The notes: generated by a model not told the origin, from the letters alone. A stretch of DNA of 64,000 nt from JB111 sp049856175 (GCF_049856175.1 NZ_JBNDNA010000012.1:1-64000); one strand, 5' to 3'; positions 32,808 to 41,826 are shown, counted from the stretch's first letter. A program made the numbers and translations.

Positions 32808-34550
32808 ATGACGCAGGAGATGTACGGCGAGGCCCGGGCCCGCGAGCTCGAGCAGCAGGCGATATCGCTCGCCGCGAAGAACGAGCGGCTCACGGAGTCG
32901 CTCGGCAAGGCGCGGCAGCGCCTGGTCGACCTGCAGGAGCAGGTGGACTCGCTCACCGCGCCCCCCAGCACCTACGGCACGGTCGTCGACGTCGAGCCCG
33001 TCGACCGGGTCGCCGACGTCCTGGTCGGCGGCCGCCTCATGCGGCTCACCGTGTCCACGGTCGTCCCCGTCGGCGCCCTGCTGCCCGGTCGGCGGGTGGT
33101 GCTCAACGACCAGCTCGCGATCGTCGCCGCGGCCGGCTACGAGCCCAACGGCGAGGTCCTCTCCGTCAAGGAGGTCCTCCCGGACCACCGGGTCCTCGTC
33201 ATCGGGCGGGGCGACGACGAGCGCGTCCTCACCGTCGGCGGCACGCTGCGCGAGACCCGGATGCGCCCCGGCGACCTCGTACGCGCCGACCTGCGGACCT
33301 CGTTCGTGCTCGAGCTCGTCCCGCGTGCCGAGGTCGAGGACCTGCTCCTGGAGGAGGACCCGGACACCGAGTACGCCGACATCGGCGGTCTCGGCCCGCA
33401 GATCGAACGCATCCGTGAGGCCGTGGAGATGCCGTTCCTGCACCCCGGCCTGTACGCCGAGCACGGTCTGCGCGCGCCGCGCGGCGTCCTGCTCTACGGC
33501 CCCCCGGGCAACGGCAAGACCCTCGTCGCCCGGGCTGTGGCCACCTCGCTCGCGCGCTCCGCCGCCGAGGAGTCCGGCGCCGACCGCGCCCACTCCTACT
33601 TCCTGTCGGTCAAGGGTCCCGAGCTGCTCACCCGCTACGTGGGCGAGACCGAGCGGCAGATCCGGGTGATCTTCTCCCGTGCGCGCGAGAAGGCCCGCAC
33701 GGGCGTGCCGGTCATCGTCTTCTTCGACGAGATGGAGGCTCTGTTCCGCACGCGCGGCTCCGGCGTGTCCTCCGACGTCGAGACGACGATCGTCCCGCAG
33801 CTCCTCGCCGAGATCGACGGCGTCGAGGCCCTGGGCAACGTCATCGTCATCGGGGCCTCCAACCGCGAGGACATGATCGACCCCGCGATCCTGCGGCCCG
33901 GCCGGCTGGACGTGAAGATCCGCATCGGGCGCCCCGACGCCGAGGGCGCCCGGGAGATCATCTCCAAGCACCTCACCCCCGACCTGCCGATCCACGCCGA
34001 CGAGCTCGCCGCCCACGGCACGCCGGAGGCGGCGGTGGCCGCGATGGGCGCCGCCGTCGTCGACGCGATGTACGCCGCGGACGACTCGACCGCCGTCCTG
34101 GAGCTGACGTTCGCCTCGGGCGACCGCCGGGTCCTGCACGTCGGCGACCTCGCGTCGGGCGCGATGCTCGCCTCGATCGTCGACCGGGCCAAGAAGCGGG
34201 CCATCCAGGACCTCGTCGCCGGCCGCGGCCGCGGTCTGCGCACCGACCACCTGCTCGCCGGCCTGCGCACCGAGACCCGCGAGAACGAGGCGCTGCGCAC
34301 GACGATCAAGCCCGCGGACTGGGCCCGGGTCGAGGGCGCCGACAGCGAGCCCGTGACCGCGATCCGCCAGCTGCCGTCCCGCGGCGCCCACGCCCCGGGT
34401 CGCGCCGCGGACGGCCCGGGAACGCACGGAGACCCGGCGCCGCGGGACGCGGACGGTCGCGCCGCGGAGCGCGACGACGAGCGCCCGGCCGGGCCGACGG
34501 ACACCCGCCGCGTCATCGACGACGTGCCGACCACCGGCGGCTACCTGTGA
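32808..34550 (+). CDS. arc: Proteasome-associated AAA ATPase ARC/Mpa
   Basis: 580 residues. Order: N-terminal coiled coil (~8-50, binds Pup), two OB-fold domains (~55-210), AAA domain with Walker A GPPGNGKT at 231-238, Walker B VIVFFDEMEAL near 300-310 and sensor/arginine-finger region ILRPGRLDVKIRIGRPD. It forms a hexamer that unfolds pupylated proteins. The last residues are TTGGYL: a Tyr at the second-last position is the docking motif for the alpha ring of the 20S proteasome. I chose ATG 32808 (GGGAG upstream, and a start directly at the coiled coil) over the longer frame overlapping trmI. A TACGCT hexamer at 32775-32780 may be its promoter. Confidence 0.95.
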   Translation: MTQEMYGEARARELEQQAISLAAKNERLTESLGKARQRLVDLQEQVDSLTAPPSTYGTVVDVEPVDRVADVLVGGRLMRLTVSTVVPVGALLPGRRVVLNDQLAIVAAAGYEPNGEVLSVKEVLPDHRVLVIGRGDDERVLTVGGTLRETRMRPGDLVRADLRTSFVLELVPRAEVEDLLLEEDPDTEYADIGGLGPQIERIREAVEMPFLHPGLYAEHGLRAPRGVLLYGPPGNGKTLVARAVATSLARSAAEESGADRAHSYFLSVKGPELLTRYVGETERQIRVIFSRAREKARTGVPVIVFFDEMEALFRTRGSGVSSDVETTIVPQLLAEIDGVEALGNVIVIGASNREDMIDPAILRPGRLDVKIRIGRPDAEGAREIISKHLTPDLPIHADELAAHGTPEAAVAAMGAAVVDAMYAADDSTAVLELTFASGDRRVLHVGDLASGAMLASIVDRAKKRAIQDLVAGRGRGLRTDHLLAGLRTETRENEALRTTIKPADWARVEGADSEPVTAIRQLPSRGAHAPGRAADGPGTHGDPAPRDADGRAAERDDERPAGPTDTRRVIDDVPTTGGYL

Positions 34551-34557
34551 GCGCGTC

Positions 34558-36141
34558 ATGACGGTGCGCCGGATCATGGGCACGGAGACCGAGTTCGGCG
34601 TGCTCGACCACACCGACCTGGCCGCGAACGCGGTCCGGCTCTCGACCCGGGTGGTGCACGCCTACCAGGGCGCCGACGGCACCGCCGCCCACCCGAGCGC
34701 GCGCTGGGACTACGTCACCGAGGACCCGCTCAACGACCTGCGCGGCCACCGGGTCCCGCGGGCCTCGGCGCACCCCTCGCAGCTCACCGACGATCCGGAG
34801 CGCCCCGCGCCCGCGGGCCCGGCCCAGCAGGTTGAGCGCCCGAGCGTCGAGGAGCTCGACCTGCCCGTGGCCGGCAACGCCCTGCTGAGCAACGGCGCGC
34901 GGCTCTACGTGGACCACGCCCACCCCGAGTACTCCGGCCCCGAGACCGTCGGGCCGTTCGAGGCGCTCGTCCACGACCGGGCCGGCGAACGGGTGGCCGT
35001 CCGGGCGATGCACGCCGACGGCGGCGAGGGCCTGACGCTGTACAAGAACAACGTCGACGGCAAGGGCGCAAGCTACGGCACGCACGAGAACTACCTCCTC
35101 TCCCGCGACGTCGACCTCGGGGACCTGGTCCGCTACCTCACCCCGCTGCTCGTCACCCGACAGGTCGTCGCCGGCGCGGGCCGGGTCGGTCTCGGCCAGC
35201 GCAGCGAGCGGCCCGGCTTCCAGATCGCGCAGCGCTCCGACTACGTGGAGAACGACGTCGGCCTGGAGACGACCTTCAACCGGCCGATCGTCAACATGCG
35301 CGACGAGCCCCACGCCGACGCCGGACGGTACCGCCGGCTGCACGTCATCGGCGGGGACGCCAACCTGTTCGACGTCCCGTTCGTCCTGCGTACCGGCACG
35401 GTCGCGCTCCTGCTGTGGCTCCTCGAGCGCGGCCAGGTGCCGATCGGGCTCGACACCCTCGTCATCGCGGCACCGGTGCCCGAGGTCCAGCGCATCAGCC
35501 ACGACCCGACGCTGCGCCACCGGATCGCCATGCGGGAGGGGCCCGACCGCACGGCGCTCGACATCCAGCGCACCTACCGTGACATCCTCGCGCACGCGGT
35601 CGACGAGGCCGGTGGCCCCGACGCCGAGACGTCCCGCGTCCTCAACCTGTGGTCGCACGTGCTCGACACGCTGGCCACGGACATCGACGCCGCGGCGCCG
35701 GACGTCGAGTGGGTGAGCAAGCTGCAGCTCCTCGAGCGCATGCGCGAGCGCGACTCGCTCGGCTGGGACAGCCCGCGTCTGGCCGCGCTCGACCTCCAGT
35801 GGCACGACCTGCGCCCGGAGCGCTCGGTCGTCGCCCGCCTGGACGCGGCCGGACGGGTGACCCGGCTGGCCGACGAGGACGCGGTGCGTCGCGCCGAGCA
35901 CGAGCCCCCGGTCGGCACCCGGGCCTACCTGCGCGGAGAGGTCCTGCGGCGCTACCCGAGCCAGGTCACCGGCGCGGGCTGGGCGAGCGTCGTCCTCGAC
36001 CTGCCCGGGCGCGAGCGGCTCGCCCGTGTCACGCTGCCCGAGCCGGCGCGCGGCACCCGTGAGCTCGTCGGAGAGCTGCTCGACGCGAGTCCCGACGCGG
36101 CCGCGCTCCTCGACGCCCTCACCGGTGGCCCGGCCGGCTGA
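34558..36141 (+). CDS. dop: Depupylase/deamidase Dop
   Basis: 527 residues. A carboxylate-amine ligase fold homologous to PafA and glutamine synthetase. GTETEFGV at the N-terminus supplies the Mg-ATP ligands; the nucleophilic Asp lies in GARLYVDHAHPEYS; the ~40-residue Dop loop (LRGHRVPRASAHPSQLT...) that distinguishes Dop from PafA is present. It converts the C-terminal Gln of Pup to Glu and also removes Pup from substrates. Pup here does end in Gln, so the deamidase step is needed. Seven bases after arc. Confidence 0.95.
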   Translation: MTVRRIMGTETEFGVLDHTDLAANAVRLSTRVVHAYQGADGTAAHPSARWDYVTEDPLNDLRGHRVPRASAHPSQLTDDPERPAPAGPAQQVERPSVEELDLPVAGNALLSNGARLYVDHAHPEYSGPETVGPFEALVHDRAGERVAVRAMHADGGEGLTLYKNNVDGKGASYGTHENYLLSRDVDLGDLVRYLTPLLVTRQVVAGAGRVGLGQRSERPGFQIAQRSDYVENDVGLETTFNRPIVNMRDEPHADAGRYRRLHVIGGDANLFDVPFVLRTGTVALLLWLLERGQVPIGLDTLVIAAPVPEVQRISHDPTLRHRIAMREGPDRTALDIQRTYRDILAHAVDEAGGPDAETSRVLNLWSHVLDTLATDIDAAAPDVEWVSKLQLLERMRERDSLGWDSPRLAALDLQWHDLRPERSVVARLDAAGRVTRLADEDAVRRAEHEPPVGTRAYLRGEVLRRYPSQVTGAGWASVVLDLPGRERLARVTLPEPARGTRELVGELLDASPDAAALLDALTGGPAG

Positions 36142-36188
36142 CCGGCGGGCCCCACGACCACCCAGGACCACCACCCAGCACGACCACC

Positions 36189-36212
36189 GCGGACGCCGCC
36201 ACCGGCGTCCGC
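36189..36212 (+). promoter_or_regulatory. Hairpin directly before pup ribosome binding site
   Basis: A perfect 10-bp GC-rich stem (36189-36198 with 36203-36212) with loop CCAC, ending two bases before AGGAAGG (36215-36221). With no U tract it may be a processing or mRNA-stability element that raises Pup output relative to Dop, or an attenuator. Confidence 0.5.
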
Positions 36213-36229
36213 ACAGGAAGGATCCCGAC

Positions 36230-36418
36230 ATGTCGGAGCAGGACCAGACCCGCACACCCCGTCCGGAACCCGCCGGCGACGACGGACCGGCGCCCGCCCC
36301 GGCCCAGCGCGCCGAGCAGGTCTCCCGCGTGGACGACATCCTCGACGAGATCGACACCGTGCTCGAGACCAACGCCGAGGCCTTCGTCCAGGGCTTCGTC
36401 CAGAAGGGCGGACAGTGA
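36230..36418 (+). CDS. pup: Prokaryotic ubiquitin-like protein Pup
   Basis: 62 residues, too short for some gene finders. A disordered acidic N-terminal half is followed by the ARC-binding helix (SRVDDILDEIDTVLETNAEAFVQGFVQ) and the terminal KGGQ. The C-terminal Gln must be deamidated by Dop before PafA can attach it to lysines. AGGAAGG eight bases before the ATG is the strongest ribosome binding site of the cluster. The stop overlaps the pafA start (GTGA). In mycobacteria prcB and prcA follow; here pafA follows directly. Confidence 0.96.
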   Translation: MSEQDQTRTPRPEPAGDDGPAPAPAQRAEQVSRVDDILDEIDTVLETNAEAFVQGFVQKGGQ

Positions 36419-37824
36419 CGGCCGACGAGGCCGCGCCCCACGACCACCCGCTCCGGCGACTCTTCGGGGTCGAGACCGAGTACGGACTCACCTTCTTCCC
36501 CGACGACCCGGACCACGTCCTCAGCCCCGACGAGGTCGCGCGCCACCTCTTCCGCCCCGTCGTCGAGCGGGGCCGGTCGACGAACGTGTTCCTGCGCAAC
36601 GGCGCCCGCCTCTACCTCGACGTCGGCTCGCACCCGGAGTACGCGACCGCGGAGTGCGACGACGTCGTCGACCTCGTGGTCAACGACCGTGCGGGCGAGG
36701 CCACCCTGATCGAGCTCGGCGAGCGCGCCGAGGCCTCGCTGGCCGCCGCCGGCACGCCTGGCACCCTGCACCTGATGAAGAACAACCTCGACACGCTCGG
36801 CGCCTCCTACGGCTGCCACGAGAACTACCTGGTCCGACGCCGGCGCGACTACCGCGCCACTGCGGAGTCCCTCGTCACGTACTTCGTCACCCGACAGGTC
36901 CTCACCGGCGCGGGACACCTGCGGCGCCGGCCCGGCGGCACGGTCGCGTGGGCCTTCTCCCAGCGTGCGGACCAGACCTGGGACGCCGTCTCCGCGGCGA
37001 CGACCCGGTCACGCCCGATCATCAACACCCGTGACGAGCCGCACGGCGACGCCGAGCTCTACCGGCGCATGCACGTCATCGTCGGCGACTCCAACGTGGC
37101 GCCGGCGACCACCCTGCTCAAGGTCGGGTCCGCGGAGCTGCTCATCGCCTGCGTCGAGGACGGCATGCGGCTCGACGACCTGGAGCTCGGCGAGCCCATG
37201 CGTGCGATCCGCGAGATCAGCCACGACATCACCGGGAGCGTCGACGTCGAGCTCGCCACCGGCCGCCGGCGCACCGCGGTCGACATCCAGTCCGAGCTGC
37301 TCGACCGCGTCCGCGACCACATCGACCGGCGCGGGTGGGACCCGATGCTCTCCGACGGCCGCCGCCGCGTGCTGGACCTGTGGGCGCGCGGTGTCGCGGC
37401 ACTGCGCGACGGCGACCTCTCGCCCATGGCGACCGAGCTCGACATCGCGGCCAAGCGCGCGCTGGTCGACCGCTACTGCGCGCGCAACCGCGTGGCGCTG
37501 GACGACCCGCGCGTCGCCCGCCTCTCGCTGGCCTACCACGACATCACGGCCCACGGCCTCGGGCGCCGCCTGCTCGAGGGCGGGCTGCTCGCGCCCGTGG
37601 GCACGGACGAGCAGGTCGAGACCGCGCGCACCGTCCCACCGGCCACGACCCGCGCGGCCCTGCGCGGGAGGTTCGTCGGCGCCGCCGAGGACTCCCGGCG
37701 CGACGTCGCCGTCGACTGGGTGCACCTCAAGCTCGTCGACGCCGCGCAGCGGGCCGTCGCGCTCAAGGACCCGTTCCGCGCCGTCGACGACCGGGTGGAC
37801 GCGCTTCTCGCGGAGATGGCGTGA
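36415..37824 (+). CDS. pafA: Pup-protein ligase PafA
   Basis: 469 residues. Glutamine-synthetase-like ligase that uses ATP to join the C-terminal Glu of Pup to substrate lysines. FGVETEYGLTF carries the metal ligands, GARLYLDVGSHPEYAT the catalytic Asp, and RPIINTRDEPHGD and LHLMKNNLDTLGASYGCHENYL are family signatures. It lacks the Dop loop. Start GTG 36415 shares bases with the pup stop, so expression is coupled to pup. Confidence 0.95.
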   Translation: MTADEAAPHDHPLRRLFGVETEYGLTFFPDDPDHVLSPDEVARHLFRPVVERGRSTNVFLRNGARLYLDVGSHPEYATAECDDVVDLVVNDRAGEATLIELGERAEASLAAAGTPGTLHLMKNNLDTLGASYGCHENYLVRRRRDYRATAESLVTYFVTRQVLTGAGHLRRRPGGTVAWAFSQRADQTWDAVSAATTRSRPIINTRDEPHGDAELYRRMHVIVGDSNVAPATTLLKVGSAELLIACVEDGMRLDDLELGEPMRAIREISHDITGSVDVELATGRRRTAVDIQSELLDRVRDHIDRRGWDPMLSDGRRRVLDLWARGVAALRDGDLSPMATELDIAAKRALVDRYCARNRVALDDPRVARLSLAYHDITAHGLGRRLLEGGLLAPVGTDEQVETARTVPPATTRAALRGRFVGAAEDSRRDVAVDWVHLKLVDAAQRAVALKDPFRAVDDRVDALLAEMA

Positions 37825-38876
37825 CCGGACGGATGCGTGCTTCGACCGCGCGCGTCTCGGCCGCGGGTGGCCCGACCGCGCGTGGCCCGGCGCTGCGCGT
37901 CGCGGCCGCCACCTGCGCGCTCGCCCTCGGGCTCGGGGCCTGCGGTCCCGGCGAGGACGGGAGCACCGGGGAGTCCGGTAGCGAGGCACCGTCCGGGGCC
38001 GGGCCGGCCTCAGAGGTGCCGGGCGTCTCGGTGGCCGGAGCGCCCGGGCACCCCGTGGTCGTCATCGACACCCCGCTGCCCGTGACCGACCCGGTGGCCG
38101 CCGTCGTCGACGAGGGCGACGGGCGGGCGCTCACCGCGGGCGGTCCGGCGCTGCTGGACGTGGCGGCCTGGGACGGGACGACCGGTGCCAGCTCCTCGCC
38201 CGGCGAGGACGTGCCGCCCCGCCTGGCCACGGTGTCCGATGCGGACGTCGGCGCGACGCTGGCGGAGATCCTGCCCGGGGTGCCCGAGGGCAGCCGGATC
38301 CTCGTGGCCGAGCCTGTCGACGTCGAAGGGGCGCTGACGATGCAGGTGGTGGTCGTCGACGTCCTGCCCACCGTCGCCGGCGGCGCCCCGGCCGAGAGCG
38401 CATCGGGGGAGGCCGGGTCGGGGGAGACGGGGTCGGCCGGCTCGCCGTCCGCGGGGCCGGAGAGCCCGAGCGAGGGCGACGGCGGCGACGGCACTGCCGG
38501 CCCGACGGTGGGCAGGGGAGCCGACGGCGCGCCCGTGGTCGGGATCCCGCCCGGCGACCCGCCGACGGACCTGGACAGCCGCGTGGTGGTCGAGGGGGAC
38601 GGGGCGACGGTCCGGCCCGGTCAGGAGCTCGTGCTGCAGACGCTCACCCTCGACTGGGCCACCGGCGAGGTTTTCTCGTCGACCTGGGCGGACGGGGCCC
38701 CGACGACGGCCGGCGTCGGCGAGCTCGCGGAGGGCGTGCGCCTCGCGCTGCTCGACCGGCGCGTGGGGTCCCGGGTCCTCGTCGTCGTGCCCCCGGGGCT
38801 CGGGGACGGCGAGCACACGCTCGTCGTCGTCGTGGACGTGCTCGCGGCCTCCGGAGGGGACGACGTGGTCCGCTGA
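37821..38876 (+). CDS. FKBP-type peptidyl-prolyl isomerase lipoprotein
   Basis: 351 residues. Signal with lipobox ALGLGAC, Cys41 if GTG 37821 (overlapping the pafA stop as GTGA) is the start; ATG 37833 would also work. Two FKBP-like halves follow: about 65-175 and 245-345, the second starting VRPGQELVLQTLTLDWATGEVF with GVRLALLDRRVGSRVLVVVPP; the aromatic active-site residues of true FKBPs are only partly kept. An acidic Ser/Gly/Glu linker (~185-225) separates them. Probably an extracytoplasmic folding factor. FKBP genes after pafA occur in several Actinobacteria, but whether they take part in pupylation is unknown. Confidence 0.82.
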   Translation: MTGRMRASTARVSAAGGPTARGPALRVAAATCALALGLGACGPGEDGSTGESGSEAPSGAGPASEVPGVSVAGAPGHPVVVIDTPLPVTDPVAAVVDEGDGRALTAGGPALLDVAAWDGTTGASSSPGEDVPPRLATVSDADVGATLAEILPGVPEGSRILVAEPVDVEGALTMQVVVVDVLPTVAGGAPAESASGEAGSGETGSAGSPSAGPESPSEGDGGDGTAGPTVGRGADGAPVVGIPPGDPPTDLDSRVVVEGDGATVRPGQELVLQTLTLDWATGEVFSSTWADGAPTTAGVGELAEGVRLALLDRRVGSRVLVVVPPGLGDGEHTLVVVVDVLAASGGDDVVR

Positions 38877-38906
38877 GCGGCGCGGGGGCATGGACCGGTG
38901 AAGGCG

Positions 38907-38946
38907 GGGGCGTGGACCGGTGAGGGGGGATCCCGGTCCACGCCCC
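38907..38946. terminator. Bidirectional terminator, 14-bp stem
   Basis: A perfect 14-bp stem (38907-38920 with 38933-38946) with a 12-base loop, between the convergent FKBP gene and the SipW cluster. The left arm is preceded by a partial direct copy of itself (38885-38900). Confidence 0.75.
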
Positions 38947-38958
38947 GCTGTGGCGGGC

Positions 38959-39444
38959 TCAGGGCCCGCCGAGCACCGCCGTGACGGTGCAGATCATCTG
39001 CTCGGTGGGCACGAGCGTGGTCAGCGGGCACTCGACGGCGGCACCCTCGCTGTCGGTGAGGACGATGTCGGTGACGTCGACGTCGCCCGTGTTCGTTACG
39101 AAGTAGCTCCACGCGACCATCGCGTCCTCCGCGACGAGCTCGGGCAGCGGGTCGTACTCCACCACCGTGATCGACGCCTCGCCGGGGTCGTCGGGCAGTT
39201 CTTCGGCGGGTGGGGCAGCCGGGTCCGGGGTGGGAGCGGGGGCGGGCTCGGGTGCGGGGGCGTGTGCTGGATCGGGCTCCGTTGGGGGACCAGGTGTCGG
39301 TGCGGGCTCCGGTGACGGCGCGCCCTCGCCGGCCTCGGGCCCGGGCGTGCCCGCCTCGGCGGTCGCAGCGGACCCGACGGCCCCCAGGAGGAGGACGGTG
39401 ACGGCGAGCAGCGCACCCGCGGCCGGACGACGTGCGGTGGTCAT
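38959..39444 (-). CDS. Small secreted protein with DUF11/DUF7507-like repeat domain
   Basis: 161 residues. Signal peptide 1-~30 (LLAVTVLLLGAVGSAATAEA), then ~55 residues of Pro/Glu/Ala/Thr repeats, then one beta domain (~95-161) with VAWSYFVTNTGDVDVTDIVLTDSEG and two cysteines that could form a disulfide. The domain pattern matches the adhesin-type DUF11/DUF7507 beta-sandwich repeats. No anchor. Last gene of the SipW operon, joined to the LPQTG gene by an ATGA overlap. Role presumably at the cell surface. Confidence 0.75.
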   Translation of the reverse strand: MTTARRPAAGALLAVTVLLLGAVGSAATAEAGTPGPEAGEGAPSPEPAPTPGPPTEPDPAHAPAPEPAPAPTPDPAAPPAEELPDDPGEASITVVEYDPLPELVAEDAMVAWSYFVTNTGDVDVTDIVLTDSEGAAVECPLTTLVPTEQMICTVTAVLGGP

Positions 39445-40244
39445 GAGGACGCTCCCGTCCCGCCGGCGCCGAACCGCTGCCGTGCGGCCCGGGCAGCGAG
39501 CCCGCCGCCTGCGAGCGCGGCCGCGATCATCAGCGTGGTGAGGATGTCCGGACCTGTCTGTGGCAGGGCCACGGGGCCGGCCGCTCGCGGACCTGCGACC
39601 GGCAGCCCCCCGGCGGCGGTGCCGCCGCCGGAGACCCCGCCGCCCGCCACACCGCTCGTGGCAGGCGTCGACACGGGGCGCTCGGGCGGCGACGTCGGCG
39701 TCTCGCCGGGGGGCTCGGTCGTCGGGACCTCGGGGGTGTCCCCGGTCATCGTCACACGGACGCCGAAGCTCGCACCTCGCGCGCCGACCTCCGAACGATT
39801 GCCGGAGGTCGCCTCGACCGGGAAATGAAGCTCGAGAGGAACGTCGACGATCTCGCCGCGCTCGATCGGGGCCTCGACCAGGGCGGTGTCGACGCCGAGG
39901 AGCGACGTGACCGGGTGGTCGTTGATCGTGACGTCGTCGAAGAACTCGTCGAGCTCGCCCATCTGCGTGACGTCGACGATGTCGACGGTCATGGTGGCGG
40001 CGGTCGGACCATCGTTCCGCACGCGAAATGTGCGCTCGATATCGCCGCCGGGCACGATCACAGCGTCGAACAGCTGGACCGTGACCACGGGGGCAAACCC
40101 CTCGCCGACGTCGATGACGATGGCGTCGGCGGCGGACGATGGGTCGTCGGCGGCGGCGCTGCCCGTGGCGAGGACCCCGAAGCCAAGGGTGAGTGCGCCG
40201 ATGGCCGCGCCGCGGCGGCGTGCGGACCGCGGGTGGTGTCTCAT
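39441..40244 (-). CDS. LPQTG sortase-anchored surface protein
   Basis: 267 residues. Signal peptide 1-~32 with AAADD after cleavage; a beta-sandwich domain (~40-165) with RTFRVRNDGPTAATMTVDIVDV, the look of a bacterial Ig-like or DUF916-type fold; a Pro/Thr/Gly-rich wall-spanning segment; then the sortase signal LPQTG at 227-231, a hydrophobic helix and RAARQRF. It should be covalently linked to peptidoglycan. No sortase gene is in the window. It sits directly after the signal peptidase with ATGA overlaps on both sides. Confidence 0.85.
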   Translation of the reverse strand: MRHHPRSARRRGAAIGALTLGFGVLATGSAAADDPSSAADAIVIDVGEGFAPVVTVQLFDAVIVPGGDIERTFRVRNDGPTAATMTVDIVDVTQMGELDEFFDDVTINDHPVTSLLGVDTALVEAPIERGEIVDVPLELHFPVEATSGNRSEVGARGASFGVRVTMTGDTPEVPTTEPPGETPTSPPERPVSTPATSGVAGGGVSGGGTAAGGLPVAGPRAAGPVALPQTGPDILTTLMIAAALAGGGLAARAARQRFGAGGTGASS

Positions 40245-40978
40245 GTCGTCGCGACCTCGGTTCGGCTCCGGCTCGTGGGGGCGTCGGCGGGAGCAGGCGC
40301 GGGGGTGTCTACATCGGTGGGCCCGGCATCGGTGGGATTGGTTCCAGCGGCGACCGGCCTGGTTCCCGTCTCCGGGTCGGCCTGTTGACCGGCGGCGGCC
40401 TTGTCATCGCGGGACGGCGGCGTCGTCCCACGGTCCGTCTCCTCGGCGTCGTCGGCCTCGTCGTCCTTCCCCCGACCGCCGAGGATCGAGGACAGCACGA
40501 GCCACGCGAGGATCGCGATCGCCGCGCCGCCGAGCCAGGGCCGCACCTCGGGCTGCGTGAGGTGGCCGACCCACGGGACCCCGTAGATCACCTGTCCCTG
40601 GATCTGCTCCATCGTCACCGGGTCGTCGACCGCGTCATTGGCATCGCCCTGGGTGGTCACGCCGAGGGCGCCGTCGTTCCCGACGGTGACGCCGATGATC
40701 CGGTGCGTGACGAGTGTCGGGTCGCCAGACACCGGCTGGACTGTGACGACGTCGCCGATCACCGGGTCCGCGTAGTCGGGGTCGACGACGACGACGTCGC
40801 CGGGGGAGTAGGTCGGCTCCATGGAGCCAGACAGGATCGTCAGCGGGACCCAGCCCATGAACCGGGGCACGATGAAGGCCGCGGCCGCGACGAGAACGGC
40901 GAGCACGGCGACGACGGCGATGAATCCGCGTGCGACGCCGCCCCACAGCTCGTGGCGTCCGGAACGGGTGGTGCTCAT
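40241..40978 (-). CDS. SipW-type signal peptidase I (S26B family)
   Basis: 245 residues. Helix 1 is at ~16-37, followed by the nucleophile motif LSGSMEPT (Ser52), then THRII with His92 where ordinary bacterial enzymes have Lys, and GDANDAVD (Asp112 or Asp115). Ser-His catalysis marks the archaeal/ER-like class to which Bacillus SipW belongs. Helix 2 (~150-170) is followed by a ~75-residue acidic, Pro-rich cytoplasmic tail that is unusual. SipW enzymes process a restricted substrate set, and three candidates lie immediately upstream in the same operon. ATGA overlap with both neighbours. Confidence 0.92.
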   Translation of the reverse strand: MSTTRSGRHELWGGVARGFIAVVAVLAVLVAAAAFIVPRFMGWVPLTILSGSMEPTYSPGDVVVVDPDYADPVIGDVVTVQPVSGDPTLVTHRIIGVTVGNDGALGVTTQGDANDAVDDPVTMEQIQGQVIYGVPWVGHLTQPEVRPWLGGAAIAILAWLVLSSILGGRGKDDEADDAEETDRGTTPPSRDDKAAAGQQADPETGTRPVAAGTNPTDAGPTDVDTPAPAPADAPTSRSRTEVATT

Positions 40979-41826
40979 GGTGTGACCTCGATGACGGGGG
41001 TGAGGACGACCTCGATGTCGTCGGCGGTGAGGGTGTCGTGGACGGTGACCGCCCAGTCCTCCTGGGCGGAGACGTCGCCGGCCTCGGAGGTGCCGCTCGC
41101 GCTCACGCTGCCGGATCGGTCCGTGGTGGCGGCCTCGAGCTCGAGGCACAGCAGCGTGGAGGTGTCGAGCTCGAGCTCGACCGGCGTGCCGTCGTCGACC
41201 GGAAGGTCGACGTCGGTGACCGAGCACTGCTCCGGTGCCGTGACCGTGTAGACCTGCATGCGCCAGGCGAGGTCCGGCACGTCCGTCATGAGCGAGACGT
41301 CGAACGTCGCGAGCTCGTCCTCCGTGAGGCCGTGCTGGATCAGCGATGCACCGCGGCCGTGCGCGTTGATCTGGTAGACGAGCTCGGCGGGCAGGTCGAT
41401 TCGGACGGGGGCCGGGGGCTCCTCCGGCGCGGGCGCCTCTGGAGAGGTCTCGCCCGGTGCCGGCTCGTCCTGGGTCGGCCCACCTGGTGCGTTCGGGCCG
41501 TGGCCGGCGGTGGCGGACGCGGGGGAGCCCCCGGAGGGGGACTCGGTAGAGCCGGCGCTCGCGGACTCGGCTGGGCCGTCGGTGGAGGACTCTGACGGTC
41601 CGTCGGTGGGGGACTCGGCGGGGCCCTGGCTCGGGGCCTCGTCCGGCCCGTCGGTGGCGGACTCCGCGAGACCGCGGGCGGGGTCAGAGAAGCGCTCGGC
41701 CCCGATCGATCCCTCGCCGCTCGCGCTCGCCGTCCACAAGGCGAGCGTTCCGGCCGACGCCGCGGCGCCGAGGACACCGGCAGTGACGAGGGCCAGCAGC
41801 GCTCGGTCGCGTCGCGTGGCGCTCAT
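40975..41826 (-). CDS. SipW-dependent-type secreted protein with Ser/Asp/Gly/Pro repeat stalk
   Basis: 283 residues. The N-terminus (ALLALVTAGVLGAAASAGTLALWTAS) has the alternate-type signal peptide hallmark: hydrophobic core ending in a Trp-containing segment LALWT. Residues ~55-105 are a degenerate repeat of the form ESxTDGPxE. The C-terminal domain (~145-283) starts IDLPAELVYQINAHGRGASLIQHGLTEDEL and contains two cysteines. Overlaps both neighbours by four bases. By comparison with TasA/camelysin-type proteins it is probably processed by the adjacent SipW enzyme and assembled outside the cell. Confidence 0.75.
   Translation of the reverse strand: MSATRRDRALLALVTAGVLGAAASAGTLALWTASASGEGSIGAERFSDPARGLAESATDGPDEAPSQGPAESPTDGPSESSTDGPAESASAGSTESPSGGSPASATAGHGPNAPGGPTQDEPAPGETSPEAPAPEEPPAPVRIDLPAELVYQINAHGRGASLIQHGLTEDELATFDVSLMTDVPDLAWRMQVYTVTAPEQCSVTDVDLPVDDGTPVELELDTSTLLCLELEAATTDRSGSVSASGTSEAGDVSAQEDWAVTVHDTLTADDIEVVLTPVIEVTP

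Noticed and set aside
31517..37824. Horizontally acquired island for the Pup genes
   Set aside because: Base composition and the trmI-arc-dop-pup-pafA order look like native actinobacterial chromosome, and no integrase or element ends are present.
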